Counted from the first letter of the stretch, positions 11,287-24,289 are shown. The stretch is DNA of 64,000 bases from Delphinapterus leucas (GCF_002288925.2 NW_022097999.1:13800654-13864653); one strand, 5' to 3'. Translations and numbers: made by a program. Notes: generated by a model from the letters alone, not told the origin.

Positions 11287-11773
11287 CATTATGGTTATAC
11301 ATTTTAAATCAAAAGTTCTATTATTTTCTTCCTGTTCTCCAGTGGATCAAAAGAGCAGAACCCCTGATGTACCTCACTTGAACACCACTAGTTTAGAGAA
11401 TAAACCCGGCAAAGTTGTAAAGAAAGGTTTTTTTTTCTCTGTCAGAGCTTCAATGACTCTTTAAAACATTTCTAAATAACAGGTCAGAATGAAATGGTAG
11501 CTTCAAGCTTGAACAAGCTTGTCTGAGCCCATCCTAAGTCCTACCTGACTTCATATTACTCAACTACTTGATTGATCATTGTCAAGTGAAATTTGTGGTG
11601 GCCAGATCAGAAAGCGCTCAGCTGCCATTCCATTCCTTTTTCTTGTGTCATTTCCCCATCTATGGCTCTTTGCAGGAGGCTAACTGTGAGAGAGAAAGAT
11701 CTTTCTTTGAGTTTCCTAGGAGTGGTGGTGATATTTACTCGTTATTTCTTTATTCAACACCAATTGGCGAAGT

Positions 11774-11992
11774 GTTTTTTTTTTTTTTTTTTTTTTTTTG
11801 CTGTACGCGGGCCTCTCACTGTTGTGGCCTCTCCCGCTGTGGAGCACAGGCTCCAGACGTGCAGGCTCAGCGGCCATGGCTCACGGGCCTAGCCGCTCCG
11901 CGGCATGTGGGATCTTCCCGGACCGGGGCACGAACCCGTGTCCCCTGCATCGGCAGGCGGACTCTCAACCACTGCACCACCAGGGAAGCCCC
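11774..11992 (-). mobile_element. CHR SINE, short form
   Basis: A poly(T) tail of over 20 bases is followed by GTACGCGGGCCTCTCACTG, with head CCACCAGGGAAGCCCC. Flanks TGGCGAAGTGTTTTTT (11765) and TGGAGAAGTGTTTTTT (11993) differ at one base, so this is a young copy. Confidence 0.93.
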
Positions 11993-13534
11993 TGGAGAAG
12001 TGTTTTTTAATCCTTCAGATAGTGTTTGTGTTGTAACTGTAGAGAACTTAATGTTTCATCAGTGATACATGTATGGGGTGCTATTCACAGTAATTGGCTC
12101 TCCTGATTTTGTGTATTAGCAGCTAACACGCCATATGTGTATGACTTGCTAGTCCACTGTATTGCCTGAGGAGCAAATGGTGCCAACAGATTCTAGTAAG
12201 TAGGCACAGGGGATATATATATGTTCCAAAAGAACCTCATCAGGGACTCCCCAGAGACAAAACTAAACATTTTGGTGTAACTCTGTTTTAAGACGCCTTC
12301 CTAATTAAGGTAAGAATTTAGGGTGGGAAGTAGAGTTTGCGGGATTATAAAATGGAATCATTAAAATTGAAATTGTGTAAACCAAGCTCTTCTGGTTCAA
12401 GAATCTCCTTCACAGCATCTCTAAAAAGTCATCTCATTTCTTTGAGTACTGTCACTGCCTTGGCAGAGTAGTGGGTAATATTGGCCTCCTAATTTGGCAG
12501 GGTCATTTTTCAGGCAGAAGTACTTAAGAAGGATATATGTTGGTCACTCTGGAGGATGCCTCTTGTCAAAGGGCCTCTGCTTATTAAGCAGACATTTGGA
12601 GGGTAACACGACAGGGCTCAATGAAATTCAAGACTCATTCCAGAACCCTCTGGGATAGAACAAGCTTCTGGGTGTTCCAGGGCAGTCAGCTGCTCTCAGA
12701 TCTTGCTTCTGTTCTTCAGCTCCCGCCTAATTCCTATAGGACAAATTTATTAGTAGTGAATATATGATGGCCTAAATTGATACTCTTCTCAAAATTTCGC
12801 TTCTCTTCTTTCTCCAGTCTGTGTACCTCTCACTATCCCTTCCTCTCACAAATAGTCCGTATTTCAAGATTCAAAGACATGCCATTATTTTATGTGCTCC
12901 TATGAAAGAAAAAAATCTTGCCAGTTAAACTGCGTCACACAATTATAAAATGTATCTTAATTTCAGACACATTAAAACGTTGGGGGGGAAGCGTGTCTTA
13001 GAATTGATGAAACACAGCATTTCTGCTGCTGTAAACAGTGGTATCATTGAAGATTCAGGTTTTCAACCAGAGAGAAGTTGTTTTATTGCTTTCTTCTCTT
13101 CCTCATTGGTTTCATTGTATTCACTCCCTTCAGTGGTAGGACTATTTAACTTGTCCTAAGTGTGGGGATTATAAGCCTTGTCTAGATCCAAAACATCATG
13201 TAACAGTTATTTTCCTGGGTGGGAAAGGTAGCAAGCCAGGTTGACAGGGCCTCTGTGGTATCTCTTTCCCAGGCTGTTAGGGAAAATGCTTCGGTGAGCC
13301 AGTCGCTGGGATAATAACAGTGAATTGAATTAACTCAATTGGAAAAGATTGGTAGCTGCTGTCCTTATCCTGCAGATCTGCTTTAAAGAAGAGTCCAGCA
13401 GGGAGCTGGAGACCTGCTCCTGGTAGAGCCAGGCAAAATGCTGCTGGAGAGGAACAATATGCATTTCTTTCTGAGTCCACTTCCTTTGAAACGTCTTCTA
13501 TGGCAGGAGCTTGATTGGCTGCCAAGGCACATTT

Positions 13535-13657
13535 GAGTTGGGAAGCAGTGTGGCAGACATGGCAAACTGGGGGGCCCCGAGCCATGTTTGTCAGATGAGT
13601 TGGGAAGCAGTGTGGCAGACATGGCAAACTGCGGGCCCCGAACCATGTTTGTCAGAT
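13535..13657. repeat. 62 bp unit tandemly duplicated
   Basis: GAGTTGGGAAGCAGTGTGGC begins both units (13535-13596 and 13597-13657), and each ends CATGTTTGTCAGAT. They differ at a few positions around GGGGGGCCCCGAGCC/GCGGGCCCCGAACC. A partial GTTTGTCA follows. Confidence 0.92.
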
Positions 13658-13844
13658 GTTTGTCAAACTGGCCTTTCCTGTACGAAAAGGAAAAAAATGT
13701 TTTAGCTAAAATGTAACAGGAGATTTCATGCAAAAGTCCAGATTTTTGGCTTCCCTTAAATAAATGGGAAGAGCCAGTGTTACTGGACCTGCATTCTAGT
13801 TGGGACTCACACTGGTTACATGTACATAGTGGTTTGAAGCATTT

Positions 13845-14047
13845 TGGAGTTGACAGGCCTTCACTGGAGTCCTGGTGCTATCACTTGGTAGCTGTGTGCT
13901 GCAGTGCAATACACTTAACTTCTAGGCCCATTGATCTCATGTATGTATAGTAATGCTTACCTTTTCAGGCTGTGGTGAGGTTTAAATAAAGAACTACATG
14001 TGAAGTGCTTAGTATTTGCCTGGCACTAAAAAAGTGCTCAATAAAAT
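13845..14047 (+). mobile_element. MIR SINE
   Basis: GTCCTGGTGCTATCACTTGG, ATACACTTAACTTCTAGGCC and TGCCTGGCAC...GTGCTCAATAAA follow the MIR order over nearly its full length. Confidence 0.8.
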
Positions 14048-14583
14048 ATGTGTGTAACACATATGATCACTGAATTGACAGTTGGGCTAGATTATATAAT
14101 TAGAGATTTTTATCAGTTGTTAAGAGAGCCGTACGAGTACTCACAGAAAGGGTGTGGGCAGAGCAGAATGTGTAGAAGATAAGGGGCTGTGGATTAGGAT
14201 GACATGCAGGAACTGAACACCAAGGTAAATGTTGGCACTACATGATAGTCTCTCGGTATGCCTTATTTTCCTCTCCCATGTTGATCCCAACCTCCTATTT
14301 GTCTACTGGAGGTACTGGAAATAGAAATAAAGATCATGTCTCTACTGCACTGACGGAAGAGCAGTATTCACCATGATACAATGGCCATATCCAGCGTGGG
14401 AGCTCTGGAGCTCTTCATTTACTTATGCCTCTAAGTGCTTATAGGAAGGGTGTGATCCCAGATAAGAGGTGTTAGCTAGCTGCAAAGGGGGATGTTATTT
14501 ATCTCTCCCCCCATTTTTCCTTATGAATGACCTCTGAGTTGGTAATTGACAGGGATTATTGCCATTTTTTTAATCTCTGCTAG

Positions 14584-14670
14584 GAGGCTGCTGGAGTCTT
14601 CCCTCATTTCATTATCCCGTTATGATGGAGCAGGATCCAGAGAGCACCCAATTTACCCAGACCCAGCGAG
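14584..14670 (+). CDS. AMBRA1: AMBRA1 internal coding exon (first in window)
   Basis: The exon encodes [13 protein letters not shown] followed by [15 protein letters not shown], which I recognise as vertebrate AMBRA1 (activating molecule in Beclin-1-regulated autophagy). It is preceded by a TAG acceptor (14581-14583) and followed by a GTAAGG donor. The first base completes a codon begun in the upstream exon, then come 28 full codons, and the last two bases (AG) start an Arg codon finished by the next exon. At 87 bp in phase 2/2 it can be skipped without a frameshift. Its product belongs to the low-complexity middle part of AMBRA1, in or near the reported Beclin-1-binding region. No domain fold is visible. 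The acceptor reads TAGGAG, so a NAGNAG alternative three bases downstream is possible. The upstream exon is not in this window. Confidence 0.93.
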
Positions 14671-16481
14671 GTAAGGCTGAAGTGAGAAATGGCACTAGGT
14701 GGGGGGGAGGGACTGCCCTTGGGGTTGCCAAGCTGTTGGAAGCCCCATTCTGTGCCTCTCTGGTCCTGGTGCTCTTTTACTCTTCAGTTACAGTTTTGAG
14801 ACAGGTGGTTCAGGTGATTGGGAAGTATTACAGGTAAGTGAACAGAGCCTCTGGTGACAGAGGGTTATGACTGAGCCCTTGTCCTTTGGGGCTCATTTTT
14901 GTAAGTGGGACACTAGAGGAGGGACCTGAGGAGGTCATTGGCAGAATCACAGGATATTTCTTTTCTGCTCATCAGAGAGGCTGTTGCCATTCAGATGGAC
15001 AGCCAAAAGGGAAACAAAAGTTTTTTTATTAATAGGGAAATCACTTACAAATTAAAAGCAAACAATTCTCTCTCATTTGAGAGAAAATTTAGAACATGAA
15101 AAGGCGGAAATCAAGTTCATTCAGATGTTGAAGTTTTGGAGACTATATGACGGAAGAGATGACTGACAAAAGGGTAACTGAATAAAACAAGTTGACATAT
15201 TATTAAAGTGCTTGCCTTACCCCCATTAGAAGACATTTGAAAAGTTCTTGAAGAGATAAAAAGAAAAAAAGAATTCAGATGAGTTTAAGGCCCACCTTTA
15301 CCTTATACTGGTAACTCAGGACCGAGGATGGGGTGTTGAGTTGTTATATAACATTTATTTATAGTGAGCAGCCCTTTGGGGTTGTCACAGCAGGACTTAA
15401 TAATTCTGTTAATGATCCGAAAGGGGGTTAACCTGCACATTCTCTAGCAACAGCAGACCGCACATTGTGAGGCTTTGCCAAAAGAAGAGGGTAATTTATA
15501 ATGGTGGGGTTGAAGTTATTAACAGTGTAGGTCAGAAAAGGCTAAATGAGCTTTGCTGTAGATTAAGAATTTCAAGTCCAAGGTTTTTGTTTCCAAGGTT
15601 ATTGAGTGATTTTGTTGTTACTACAGTTATGTCATGATACTGAGCATTCTTTCTGAGATACTAGTGAAAAGATTCCCTGTTATCCTCTTACTTCCTTTTC
15701 CGTACCCCAGAAATGGCAGATCAGGGAACATGGGGATTGATGACTTTAAAACGGGTAGGCAACTTAGATGATGACTGAAACAAGGAAGTTTATGTTAGTC
15801 TCTAGTCATATTTGAAAGTAACAAGCCCTAAATAAGAGAAGGAAATATTTTGCATGAATCAAATTCTTTGAAACCCTGAGAGAACTTCTTGCTGTGAAAC
15901 AGTTTCTTTTAGGACAGTAATGGGAATCTCATCCCCAGAATTTTTAACCTGACAAAGTTTAACGGTGACTCTTAAAGACCATTATTTGTCCTCCTTTCAT
16001 GTAATAAATTTGTTATTTATTCCTACTCAGATCTCTTTATCACAGAAAGGCCAAACTTTGTGGTGGTGTTATTTTTACATTTTCCCTTTAAACACAAAAA
16101 AGGGTTTTTTGGAGGGGGAAGTATTCTTCCTTGAAGAAAACTTGAGTTATTTAAAATATTCACTTGGAACACTTTTAGAGTTTGATAATTATCCACTCTT
16201 CAGTAGGAGGATGATTGTTACCTCATTACTGGTTGTTTAATTTCTTTTTCCTCTTAGATTTCACCCTGCATAATCTGTATAGGTCAAAGCCTTTATGAGA
16301 CATGTCAGCATTCAGATCCTTAGCTTCCCTCTGGATATCTAAAAAGATGAGGCTATGATGTACTTGTACTTAATAATTGTGAATCCATTTTTCTTTACCA
16401 TTGATGCACAGTTATGTAGTTTAGGGAATTCCTGTCCAATGGTGAAATTAAACAATTGAGGTTACCTAGTACTGAATTTTT

Positions 16482-16684
16482 TTTTTTTTTTTTGCGGTAT
16501 GTGGGCCTCTCGCTGCTGTGGCCTCTCCCGTGTGGAGCACAGGCTCCGGACGCGCAGGCTCAGCGGCCATGGCTCACGGGCCCAGCCGCTCCGCGGCATG
16601 TGGGATCTTCCCAGACCAGGGCATGAACCCGCGTCCCCTGCATCGGCAGGCGGACTCTCAACCACTGCGCCACCAGGGAAGCCC
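16482..16684 (-). mobile_element. CHR SINE, short form
   Basis: A poly(T) tail and GGTATGTGGGCCTCTCGCTG lead to head GCCACCAGGGAAGCC. Flanks CCTAGTACTGAATTTTT (16465-16481) and CCTAGAGCTGAATTTTT (16685-16701) form a duplication with two mismatches. Confidence 0.93.
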
Positions 16685-17639
16685 CCTAGAGCTGAATTTT
16701 TACCCCTACATAAAAGGACAATCTTTATTTATTATTGTCAGCATCAACATTATTTCTGCCTCTATCAACATAATATAATTTTTCCATTAGTTAAGGTAGG
16801 CTATCAACTCAGTAATGAGTGTATTTATGGTCACTTTTCAGAATCTTTTCTAAAAAAAGAATCTTCATTCTCCTCTTAAAACTTTTTTTTAACATTCTTT
16901 TCTGCTCTGACTTGAGAATTTAACCAACAACAATTGATTTCTACTGGAAGATTTCTGTATATTTGGTAGCTATAGGAACAACTCAAGAGTATTGGCTTCT
17001 GTCTGTTGAAAATTTAGGGTTCTTGATTCATCCTTGCCAAATGCATGGGAACAGGTGGCCAAAGAGACAGTGAAAGTTCCACTAGTTGAAACTTTAAATC
17101 TTATTCTCTGATGATCTTGGCCAAGGCCTCTGTACGTCCCATGCCCACCTACTGTATAAAGATAATTTGGATTCAGAGGTGCCAAATGCAGCATATTGTT
17201 CCATAACACAGACTTTTGAGTTCCAAAGATTGTCACCTGGCCTGCTTGGAAATTCTGCTTGATGGTTGGCCAGAAGGACACCACCTCTGATGACAGGCAT
17301 TTCAGAGGCAGCCCTGTTTCGTGAGGCAGTTGACTGCAGGATCTCCTTTGGTCTGAGTGAGTAGATTTACCGAGGATTTACCTAGAGGCTTACTTTGTCC
17401 AGGGGTAATGAAAGGTCAGGCAGCAAGATGTTTGTACTTTTCCTACCATTTGGATGTAAGTATTTCCATTTCCATTCTCAATCAGTTTTTCCAGATTTCC
17501 ATTAGAAAAAAAAAGTTGCATGCTTTTTTTTCCTTCTATATTCAAACATTATAGAAGTTAAGGTCCCTAGGAATCCTTATCAGGATTGTTGTGTTTCATT
17601 TTTTTGGTTCTAATTACAGAAATAAATATTTTTATATAC

Positions 17640-17910
17640 GTATTAGTATATACATATCATTCTTTAATTTTTCCCCCACTTAAAATTTTATTTTAGAGGG
17701 CTTTCATTGTGCATATATAGGGATATTCTTTTCAATTGTTATATAATGTTTCTTTGTATAGATGTAATTTATTTAATCTGTTGGTGGACATTTGGGGTGT
17801 TTCCCAGTTTTTCACTAGCGCCAGCAATATATATATATCTCTGTATCCTGGTGTATTTCTGTAGGATAAAATTAATAGTGGAATTGTTGAATCAAAGTTG
17901 GCAGGTTTTA
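17640..17910 (-). mobile_element. Ancient L1 (L1M-type) 3' fragment, antisense
   Basis: GGTGGACATTTGGGGTGTTT, CCCAGTTTTTCACTA and TTTCTGTAGGATAAAATTAA match the antisense L1M 3' region. A short TA repeat lies at 17829-17840. Confidence 0.7.
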
Positions 17911-18954
17911 GGTCTTGGGCAGGTTTTAAGTCTTGAAATTTCTTAGTAATCCACTTAATATTATATATAAAACATTTTTCTGTTACTGTTCTCTCACTTT
18001 CTCAGTTCACAGCCTCAAATTATATACGTTGTGAAAGATGGAGGAAAAACTTGAGAAAGAAGGGAATGTGCAAATTGTATAGGACAGTAGACATTTTCAT
18101 GGAGTATGAAGACAGTGAACCATAGCTGGAAGAATATAGACCTTTTACTAATTTAAAGTAAATTAAGTCTTTTAAGACTAATTACTGAGAACAGCCATTG
18201 TAAGGGAGAAGAAGAGTGACTGTTGTCTTCTGTGTTGCTCAGTGCCCACGTAGCCTATGATGCTCTGTCATAAGAAATAGAAAAAAGCTGTTGTTTTCTT
18301 TTAGATTTTCTGTTCTCCTGAGTATATTTTACTCTCAGTCTCTATCCTGAATATTTTCTCTGTGTTAAAATATCTGGATAATCTGTAAAGGAGAGATAAG
18401 AGGTTCAAAGAAGTACTCTTAAGGAGCTAGGACAAATCTGGAGCTACAAGTATTTGTTGGAGAAGAAAGGAGCCCTGGTGAAGGTGATGCCTGAAGATGC
18501 CTTCTTTAGTCATCTCGGGTTCACCATCTCTTGGCCTGTTTTCTCATCTATAAAATGAAAGAAGCTGTGGTCCCTTTCATTTCTTATATTTTGAATATGG
18601 ATGATTAAGGAAAATCTGCGAATCTATATAAAGGGCACACCCTGAGAAGTTAAAAGAGGTCCCTTAAGAAACTAAAAGAAGGGTCCAGTGTTAAACTCTT
18701 GGAAGGGGCAGCTGTTGATCAGATGATGACTGATTAAACAGCTGTTTGCCTTATCTCAGAACAGAAACACTGGTGGTAGTCTGATAAGCATATTGTGCAG
18801 TACAAATCTCCTGGTGAGTTAAATGCCGTTTATTTTTCATGTCTCCAGAGTTCGCCTCAGCAGGGAGATGTGATGGGAGAGCTGGATTTACTGTCTTTCA
18901 CAGTATTCCCCACATTAGTGCTAGTTTGTGTTTGTTCATCTCTGTTTCTCTCAG

Positions 18955-19134
18955 ATTATCTCCTGCTGCATACTATGCCCAGAGGATGATCCAGTATCTC
19001 TCACGGAGAGACAGTATCCGCCAGCGTTCTATGCGCTACCAACAGAACCGCCTCCGTTCTTCCACCTCCTCCTCTTCCTCAGACAACCAGGGTCCATCAG
19101 TAGAGGGAACCGACTTGGAATTTGAGGACTTTGA
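18955..19134 (+). CDS. AMBRA1: AMBRA1 internal coding exon (second in window)
   Basis: The exon has 59 full codons plus split codons at both ends, read as [20 protein letters not shown], then an Arg/Gln-rich stretch, a serine run ([11 protein letters not shown]) and an acidic end ([10 protein letters not shown]). The CTCTCAG acceptor ends at 18954 and the donor is GTAAGT at 19135. Its first base A completes the Arg codon left by the 14670 exon, and its final GA is completed to Glu by the exon at 30422. Length is 180 bp in symmetric phase 2/2. The basic helical start and the Ser-rich acidic end suggest a flexible, phosphorylatable linker before the C-terminal half of the propeller; that is inference. 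The reading frame is intact, with no sign of decay. Confidence 0.95.
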
Positions 19135-21839
19135 GTAAGTATATATTCAACTTGCTTTCTTACCCCTCCTCCCGAGCTGTGAGTGCTTCCAAGTTGGCCA
19201 CTGTCTGAGCAATAGTGGTTTGACATTCTTGCTTCAAACCCCTAAGTTATTATTTATGAGAAATAGGATGGGGTGAGGGACAGAGGGTTAAAATGCCCAG
19301 GGCACTCCCACCTCTGGTAGTTGCATTGCTGATTCCCTGAAGCCTCTGGGAAGAGACAGCCCATTGGGCCCCAGGCCAGGCTGGGAGAAAATGGCCGCTG
19401 CTCTTTAGGCAACTTTTTAATTTCCCATTTGCGTAAACAGTGACTGTGGAAGTGCTTCATGTGGACTGTCTTCATAACATCAGGGAGGCAGGAGGGTTCG
19501 TGTTTTTTCTCTTAAGCAGAGTAGATACAGAGATTAACAACAAAGACAATACTCGGATTTCCCTAGGAGACAGATTCTCTCAGTACCCTTAATCACACTG
19601 CTTCTCTGAGGTCCTACTCCCTTGTCCCTAAACGTTCTCAGTCTCCCTGTACCCCCAGTAAGGATCCTTTGGAAGTTGCCTGTCAGATTAATGTGGGGGT
19701 TGAGAGGTGATTCCTTGCTCTGCTAGTCTCTTTGAGCGGTCGGCTGGGGTACGGGGGTGAGCTAAAGGAGCAGCGTCAGCCCCGGGCTCCAAGGTCAAGC
19801 TCCCCAATCTTCCTGCTGGGTTTTACATTCTCTGACCTGCTGCTCCTGACCTTTCTAGCCATGCATTGTGTTTCTTTCCATCTTGAAACTGAGCTTTCCT
19901 GGCTTGTACCAGATTGGACATTTGGCTTTTGCTTTGAGTCCTATATTTTGATAGTCTCAAAACATGCAGAATAAGAGGGAAGGGTGGTTAAACATTTTTC
20001 TTTCCCCATCTTTTTTGCTGGCAGTACTGGAATAGGACAGCCTGTCAGTCATCTTCCTTTTTTTTCCCCCTTCATCTTGACATAGCCTGGTCAGGTCTGG
20101 GATCTTAAGAGCTCCTGCCTCCCTTCCACCTTCCTCTTTCGTGAGCTGAATGAATAGTTCCCCAGGAGCCATCTTGCAGTGGAGCTTTATGAAGTGTTTG
20201 AGAAATATCTTTGCCAGAGAGGACCAAGAAGGTGGGAATACCCTTCATACCAATTGGCCTTCCCGATACAATCCTTAAACACACTGGCCAATTGTGTACT
20301 GGGAAGCAGAAGGAACACTCAGTGGGAGGCTCATTCGTCTGAGGAAGATGTAAATGTGAAAGAAATGCAAGGTTGCCCTCAAACAGCTGTGCTGTGGCAA
20401 ACGGAGCAGGGGTGGTGGGAGAAGGGCCCAGCTGCTCTGTGACTCTCAGATGTGTCCTTCTGCCTTAAGTCCCCGCTGGGGGAAGATGGACGTGGGCACA
20501 GCAGTGAAGGGAGAGTCTCCACTCCTTTAGCCAGGCAGACACCTGTAGGGAAATATGTTCCCCTGTAGAAATGATTATTTTTCCAGCACCGGGGTCTATT
20601 CAGGGAAGCAGTTTCAACGCACAGTGCCAAGGCTGCTGGGACTTAGTGCTGCTGAAAAGCCTCGGTAATCCCGTGGAGCTCTGGGAGTCAGTGCAGATTG
20701 CATAGCCCTCTCTCCACGCATGTTTGGAAGGCTGTTATCTCTTCGCAGTGGTGAAACGTGGGGCTCATGCCTTTGAGCTGTATCTTGCCTCGTGACTTGT
20801 CCTTCACAGTGGAGTTCTGGGTTAGTTTAAAATGTTCTGTTCTCATCTTACCTTCTCTTTCTTCTGTTACCACCTCCTCCCTTTCCCCTTCCTTCCCCCT
20901 TGATTTTCCTGTGTCAGACTGCCTCCTCCCTGTGCTCCCCACAGCCCACCTGTGCTCTTGCCTCCCCCTGGCTTCAGCGCAGCCTGAATTTACATCACCC
21001 TCTTCACCTTTCATGCACTGACTTACCATTGTATTGCTCCCTGGTTAGTAACAATGGGCTGGTTTCTCTAAAGCCCCTCCGAAAGTCCCTCCCCTTGGTG
21101 TTTGCCTTTCTTGTGGGGCTGAAGCAGACTATAAACTTGTTTTTAATAGCAGCTGTGGATTAGTCACCTCAGTATTAGCAGTCCAGGTCTTCTAGTGAAG
21201 GATGTTGCCGGCTGGTTGATGCTGAGTTACCGTCTGTTCATTCTTTCTCTGTCTCTTTCCCCGCCCTCCTCCCCCTACTGTAAACCAAAGGCTGCTTGTG
21301 GTTGTGCCTCTTCTCTTAATTTCTAGGTACTCTGAGGAGAGAGAAAGTGAGAAATTAGGGAATGTACCAGCCCATTTTAATTTCTCTGCCCGAATCCTTT
21401 TCCTCAGCTTTGATAACTAGAAAGAAAGTTACAGGCGTGTACAGTCATAATTTATAGTTCTTTCAAGTACAGAGAAGCAGATTAAGTTAGATATGGCCTG
21501 GAATCCTAACACTTAGGGTACCATTAAGAGAGACTGTTCTTCTCCTGGGTTTCCTCACCTTCACAACACAGCATGGTCTTGCCTTTGCCACCCCACTCCA
21601 ACCTCTTCACTCTCCTTCTATTTGCTAAGTCACAGATCATTTTGCCTTTCTCTAGCTTGTCCCATCCAGGTGTATAGGGACCTCAGAAAACAAAAGGGAG
21701 ACATTACGCAGATCCCATCTTTTTTGGTTCTCTTTCATCATCCATTGAATGAAAGGTATCAGCTATCACATTTTTCATGTATACTAATTTATAACATACA
21801 CAACATTTGTAGTATATATATACTAATATACATATGTCT

Positions 21840-21990
21840 TTTAAAATCTTGTTTACTCCTTATAATAACCCAGTGAGATAGTTGTTCATTTCACTGTGTT
21901 TTTTAAAATAAGGATACAGAGGCTTGACCAAAGTCAGACATGTCTAAGATTAGAGATCAGGAGCAAGCATGTTTAGTGTCTGACTTTAGT
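21840..21990 (-). mobile_element. MIR SINE fragment, antisense
   Basis: CCTTATAATAACCCAGTGAG and GGATACAGAGGCTTGACCAA are the diverged antisense MIR core. Confidence 0.65.
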
Positions 21991-22774
21991 GTCCTGCAGA
22001 TTTAAAAACCTTTAAAAATGATGTACAACCATATTTGAGCCCTTGCTCCATGAGCTTGCTGTGCAGCAAGACTATCTAGATTTATCGCTAGGGAAGATAG
22101 GTTTGAAGGTTGGTCAACATCAGGTTAAACTTTCTATTCTTTTGTGGTCTGGATTAATGACCATCTTCCCAGGCAGGCACCTTCTCCTGTCATTTGTCTC
22201 TGTCTGCGGCAAGGATTGAGACTTCAGGGTCCCTGTGTTTATCAAAATGCACAAACAGGACATCCAGAAACCTGCTGTCAGGTGGTCTGTCCTGAAGCCC
22301 TCAGCATCTGTCTTTGCATAAAGATGTTCACAAGCAGGGTAAAGGTGTGGCTGCCCCGACCCTGCTGTCTGCCTCCTTCTGAGCTCAGACCACCTGCTAG
22401 AATGTAGATGGCAAATAAGCATAAGGAAAACTCACATTTTTATTTTCACCATCCCTTTGGAAAGAGGGAGGGAGGCTTTTATGAAGCCCAGGTTGAGTGC
22501 TGTGTTCCTGTAGTTTCTAAGGCCAGCAAAAGAGGTGGTACCTGTGACTTTATGACTGTTGTTCAACCTACCCTCACCCTCCCCCCTCATTTTATCTGTT
22601 ATTCTAAATGTAATTATAATCCTAGAATCATCTCCAGTTCATCTTCTTGCCTCATTTTTTACCTGCTTTGCCTTCCAAGGCAAGGATACCCTGAGCTAAT
22701 GACAGAACTGGAGAAGCTTCAGATTAGATCAGTCACAAATATCTCCAACACTGCATAATTATATTCAACTTCTT

Positions 22775-23068
22775 TTTTTTTTTTTAAATTATTAATTTGG
22801 CTGCATCAGGTCTTAGTTGCGGCACACGGGATCTTTCTTTGCAGTGCGCAGGCTCTTTGGTGCAGCACACAGGCTTTTCTCTAGTTGTGGTGCGTGGGCT
22901 CTTAGAGCGCGTGGGCTTAGCAGTTGCAGCGTGCAGGCTCTCTCGTGGTGTGTGGGCTCCAGAGCATGCGGGCCTAGTTGCGGATCTTAGTTCCCCGACC
23001 AGGGATCGAACCCATGTCCCTTGCATTGGAAAGCAGATTCTCAACCACTGGACCACCAGGGAAGTCCC
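22775..23068 (-). mobile_element. CHR-type SINE, long form
   Basis: The tail is at the left; the head ends GACCACCAGGGAAGTCCC. Perfect TCAACTTCTT at 22765-22774 and 23069-23078 flanks it. Confidence 0.92.
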
Positions 23069-24289
23069 TCAACTTCTTAAAAATTGTTGCCAGCACAGAG
23101 AGAACAAATCCTTCATTCACAGTTGTGACACCGGTCTGTACTTGGGGAAAACGTCTCAGTGAGAATTCTAGTCTTTCAGCCTGGTCTTTCAGATGAAGTG
23201 TCTTGAAGTCAGTTACATTTGTTTTATTAACTCTTCTAATTTATCTCGTTGTATTTGGGTTCCTTTTACCCAGAAATCCATATTGTGACCAAATATGCAA
23301 AACCGTTTCATTGTGAAATGAATGACAGTCATTTCTGGTTGCCCAAGATGGGTTCTGGTTCCTTAGTTTGGCATGATATGTTCTAGCAGTACCACATACA
23401 CGTGTGCGGAGGAGCCTCAACCAGAAGGCTTTCATGGTCCCCTTGCTAGACACCTTCTAGCAAGGAAGTCATTAAAAGGTCTTCTTGGTATATAATGTAG
23501 CTGAGGACAATTCTGAAGGCTGTCACTCCATTCTGCCATCTGACTGGGTGTGGCATAGAAGTTACTCGCCTTTATAGTTCAGAATTTAATATTCTTCATC
23601 TGCCCTTTTGCCACTACGGAAATTTAATTGAGTCACACAAAGAAAATATGTTAGAAACCCGATGATGTTACTCTTATCTGTCTATAGGTGAAATCCTGAC
23701 AGCTTTGTGAGACTCATATACTTGTGTCAAGTTCTCATGGCTAGAAATTCCAGGAGAGTGAAGTCACATGTCCTTGGTAGTGTTTGCCCCTGCTCTCTCT
23801 TCTATGCCCCAAATTTCCAGGACTCCTATGGGAGTCAGTGACTACTAATAACAGATATGTTACTTATAGCCGAGAAAGGGAAGGGGCAGATCTTCAGAGC
23901 AAGAAGTCGTGTACTTCATTCTGAAATGGGGTTGCCTTTGTTTCTTCCTTTGACTTACAGACCATAATCTCTTTGATATTAGAAGTGCAAGAGAAACTAT
24001 AAGGGAACACACTGTAAAGTGACCATTCTCTTTACAGACTGGAACCTGCCAAAGCAGTCAAGGATCAGGCAACCAGCTACAGTTACTGAGTGGTGGTATT
24101 ATATAGAAGTAGTTCTTAAAGTGAGATGAGATAAGAAACCATTCACTTCCTTTTTACCAGAGTTTTAAATAATTTCATTTAATTGATGTTTGTGGTAGTT
24201 GATTGTTTTTTATAGCGTGGGTTTATAAAAGAGAAAGTCTTAAAATAGGACTTTTCTCCAGATATACTTAGAAGAAAGGCAAATAAATG

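Larger units (their letters stand above)
1..14583 (+). other. AMBRA1 intron (3' portion), upstream of the first visible exon
   Basis: No coding exon is recognisable here, and the next upstream AMBRA1 exon is absent, so this is taken as intron. It carries L1, CHR SINE, MIR, L2, hAT and LTR-like repeats listed separately. Stretches in which I see no repeat or gene are about 2340-3060, 4300-5480, 6435-6815, 6885-7990, 9850-10180, 11290-11760, 12010-13530 and 14050-14580. Confidence 0.75.
14671..18954 (+). other. AMBRA1 intron, 4,284 bp
   Basis: This intron is bounded by donor GTAAGG and acceptor CTCTCAG. It contains one short-form CHR SINE and a decayed L1 3' fragment. The rest (14671-16460, 16705-17630, 17915-18954) looks single-copy with no gene or named repeat. 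Confidence 0.9.

Noticed and set aside
11568..12065. 165-residue + strand open frame
   Set aside because: Its C-terminal half is a CHR SINE read through its tail (run of Phe) and head. It is not a gene.
13277..13733. Two overlapping 116-residue antisense frames with repeated LTNMARGP-like text
   Set aside because: The internal repeat is just the 62 bp tandem duplication read in two frames.
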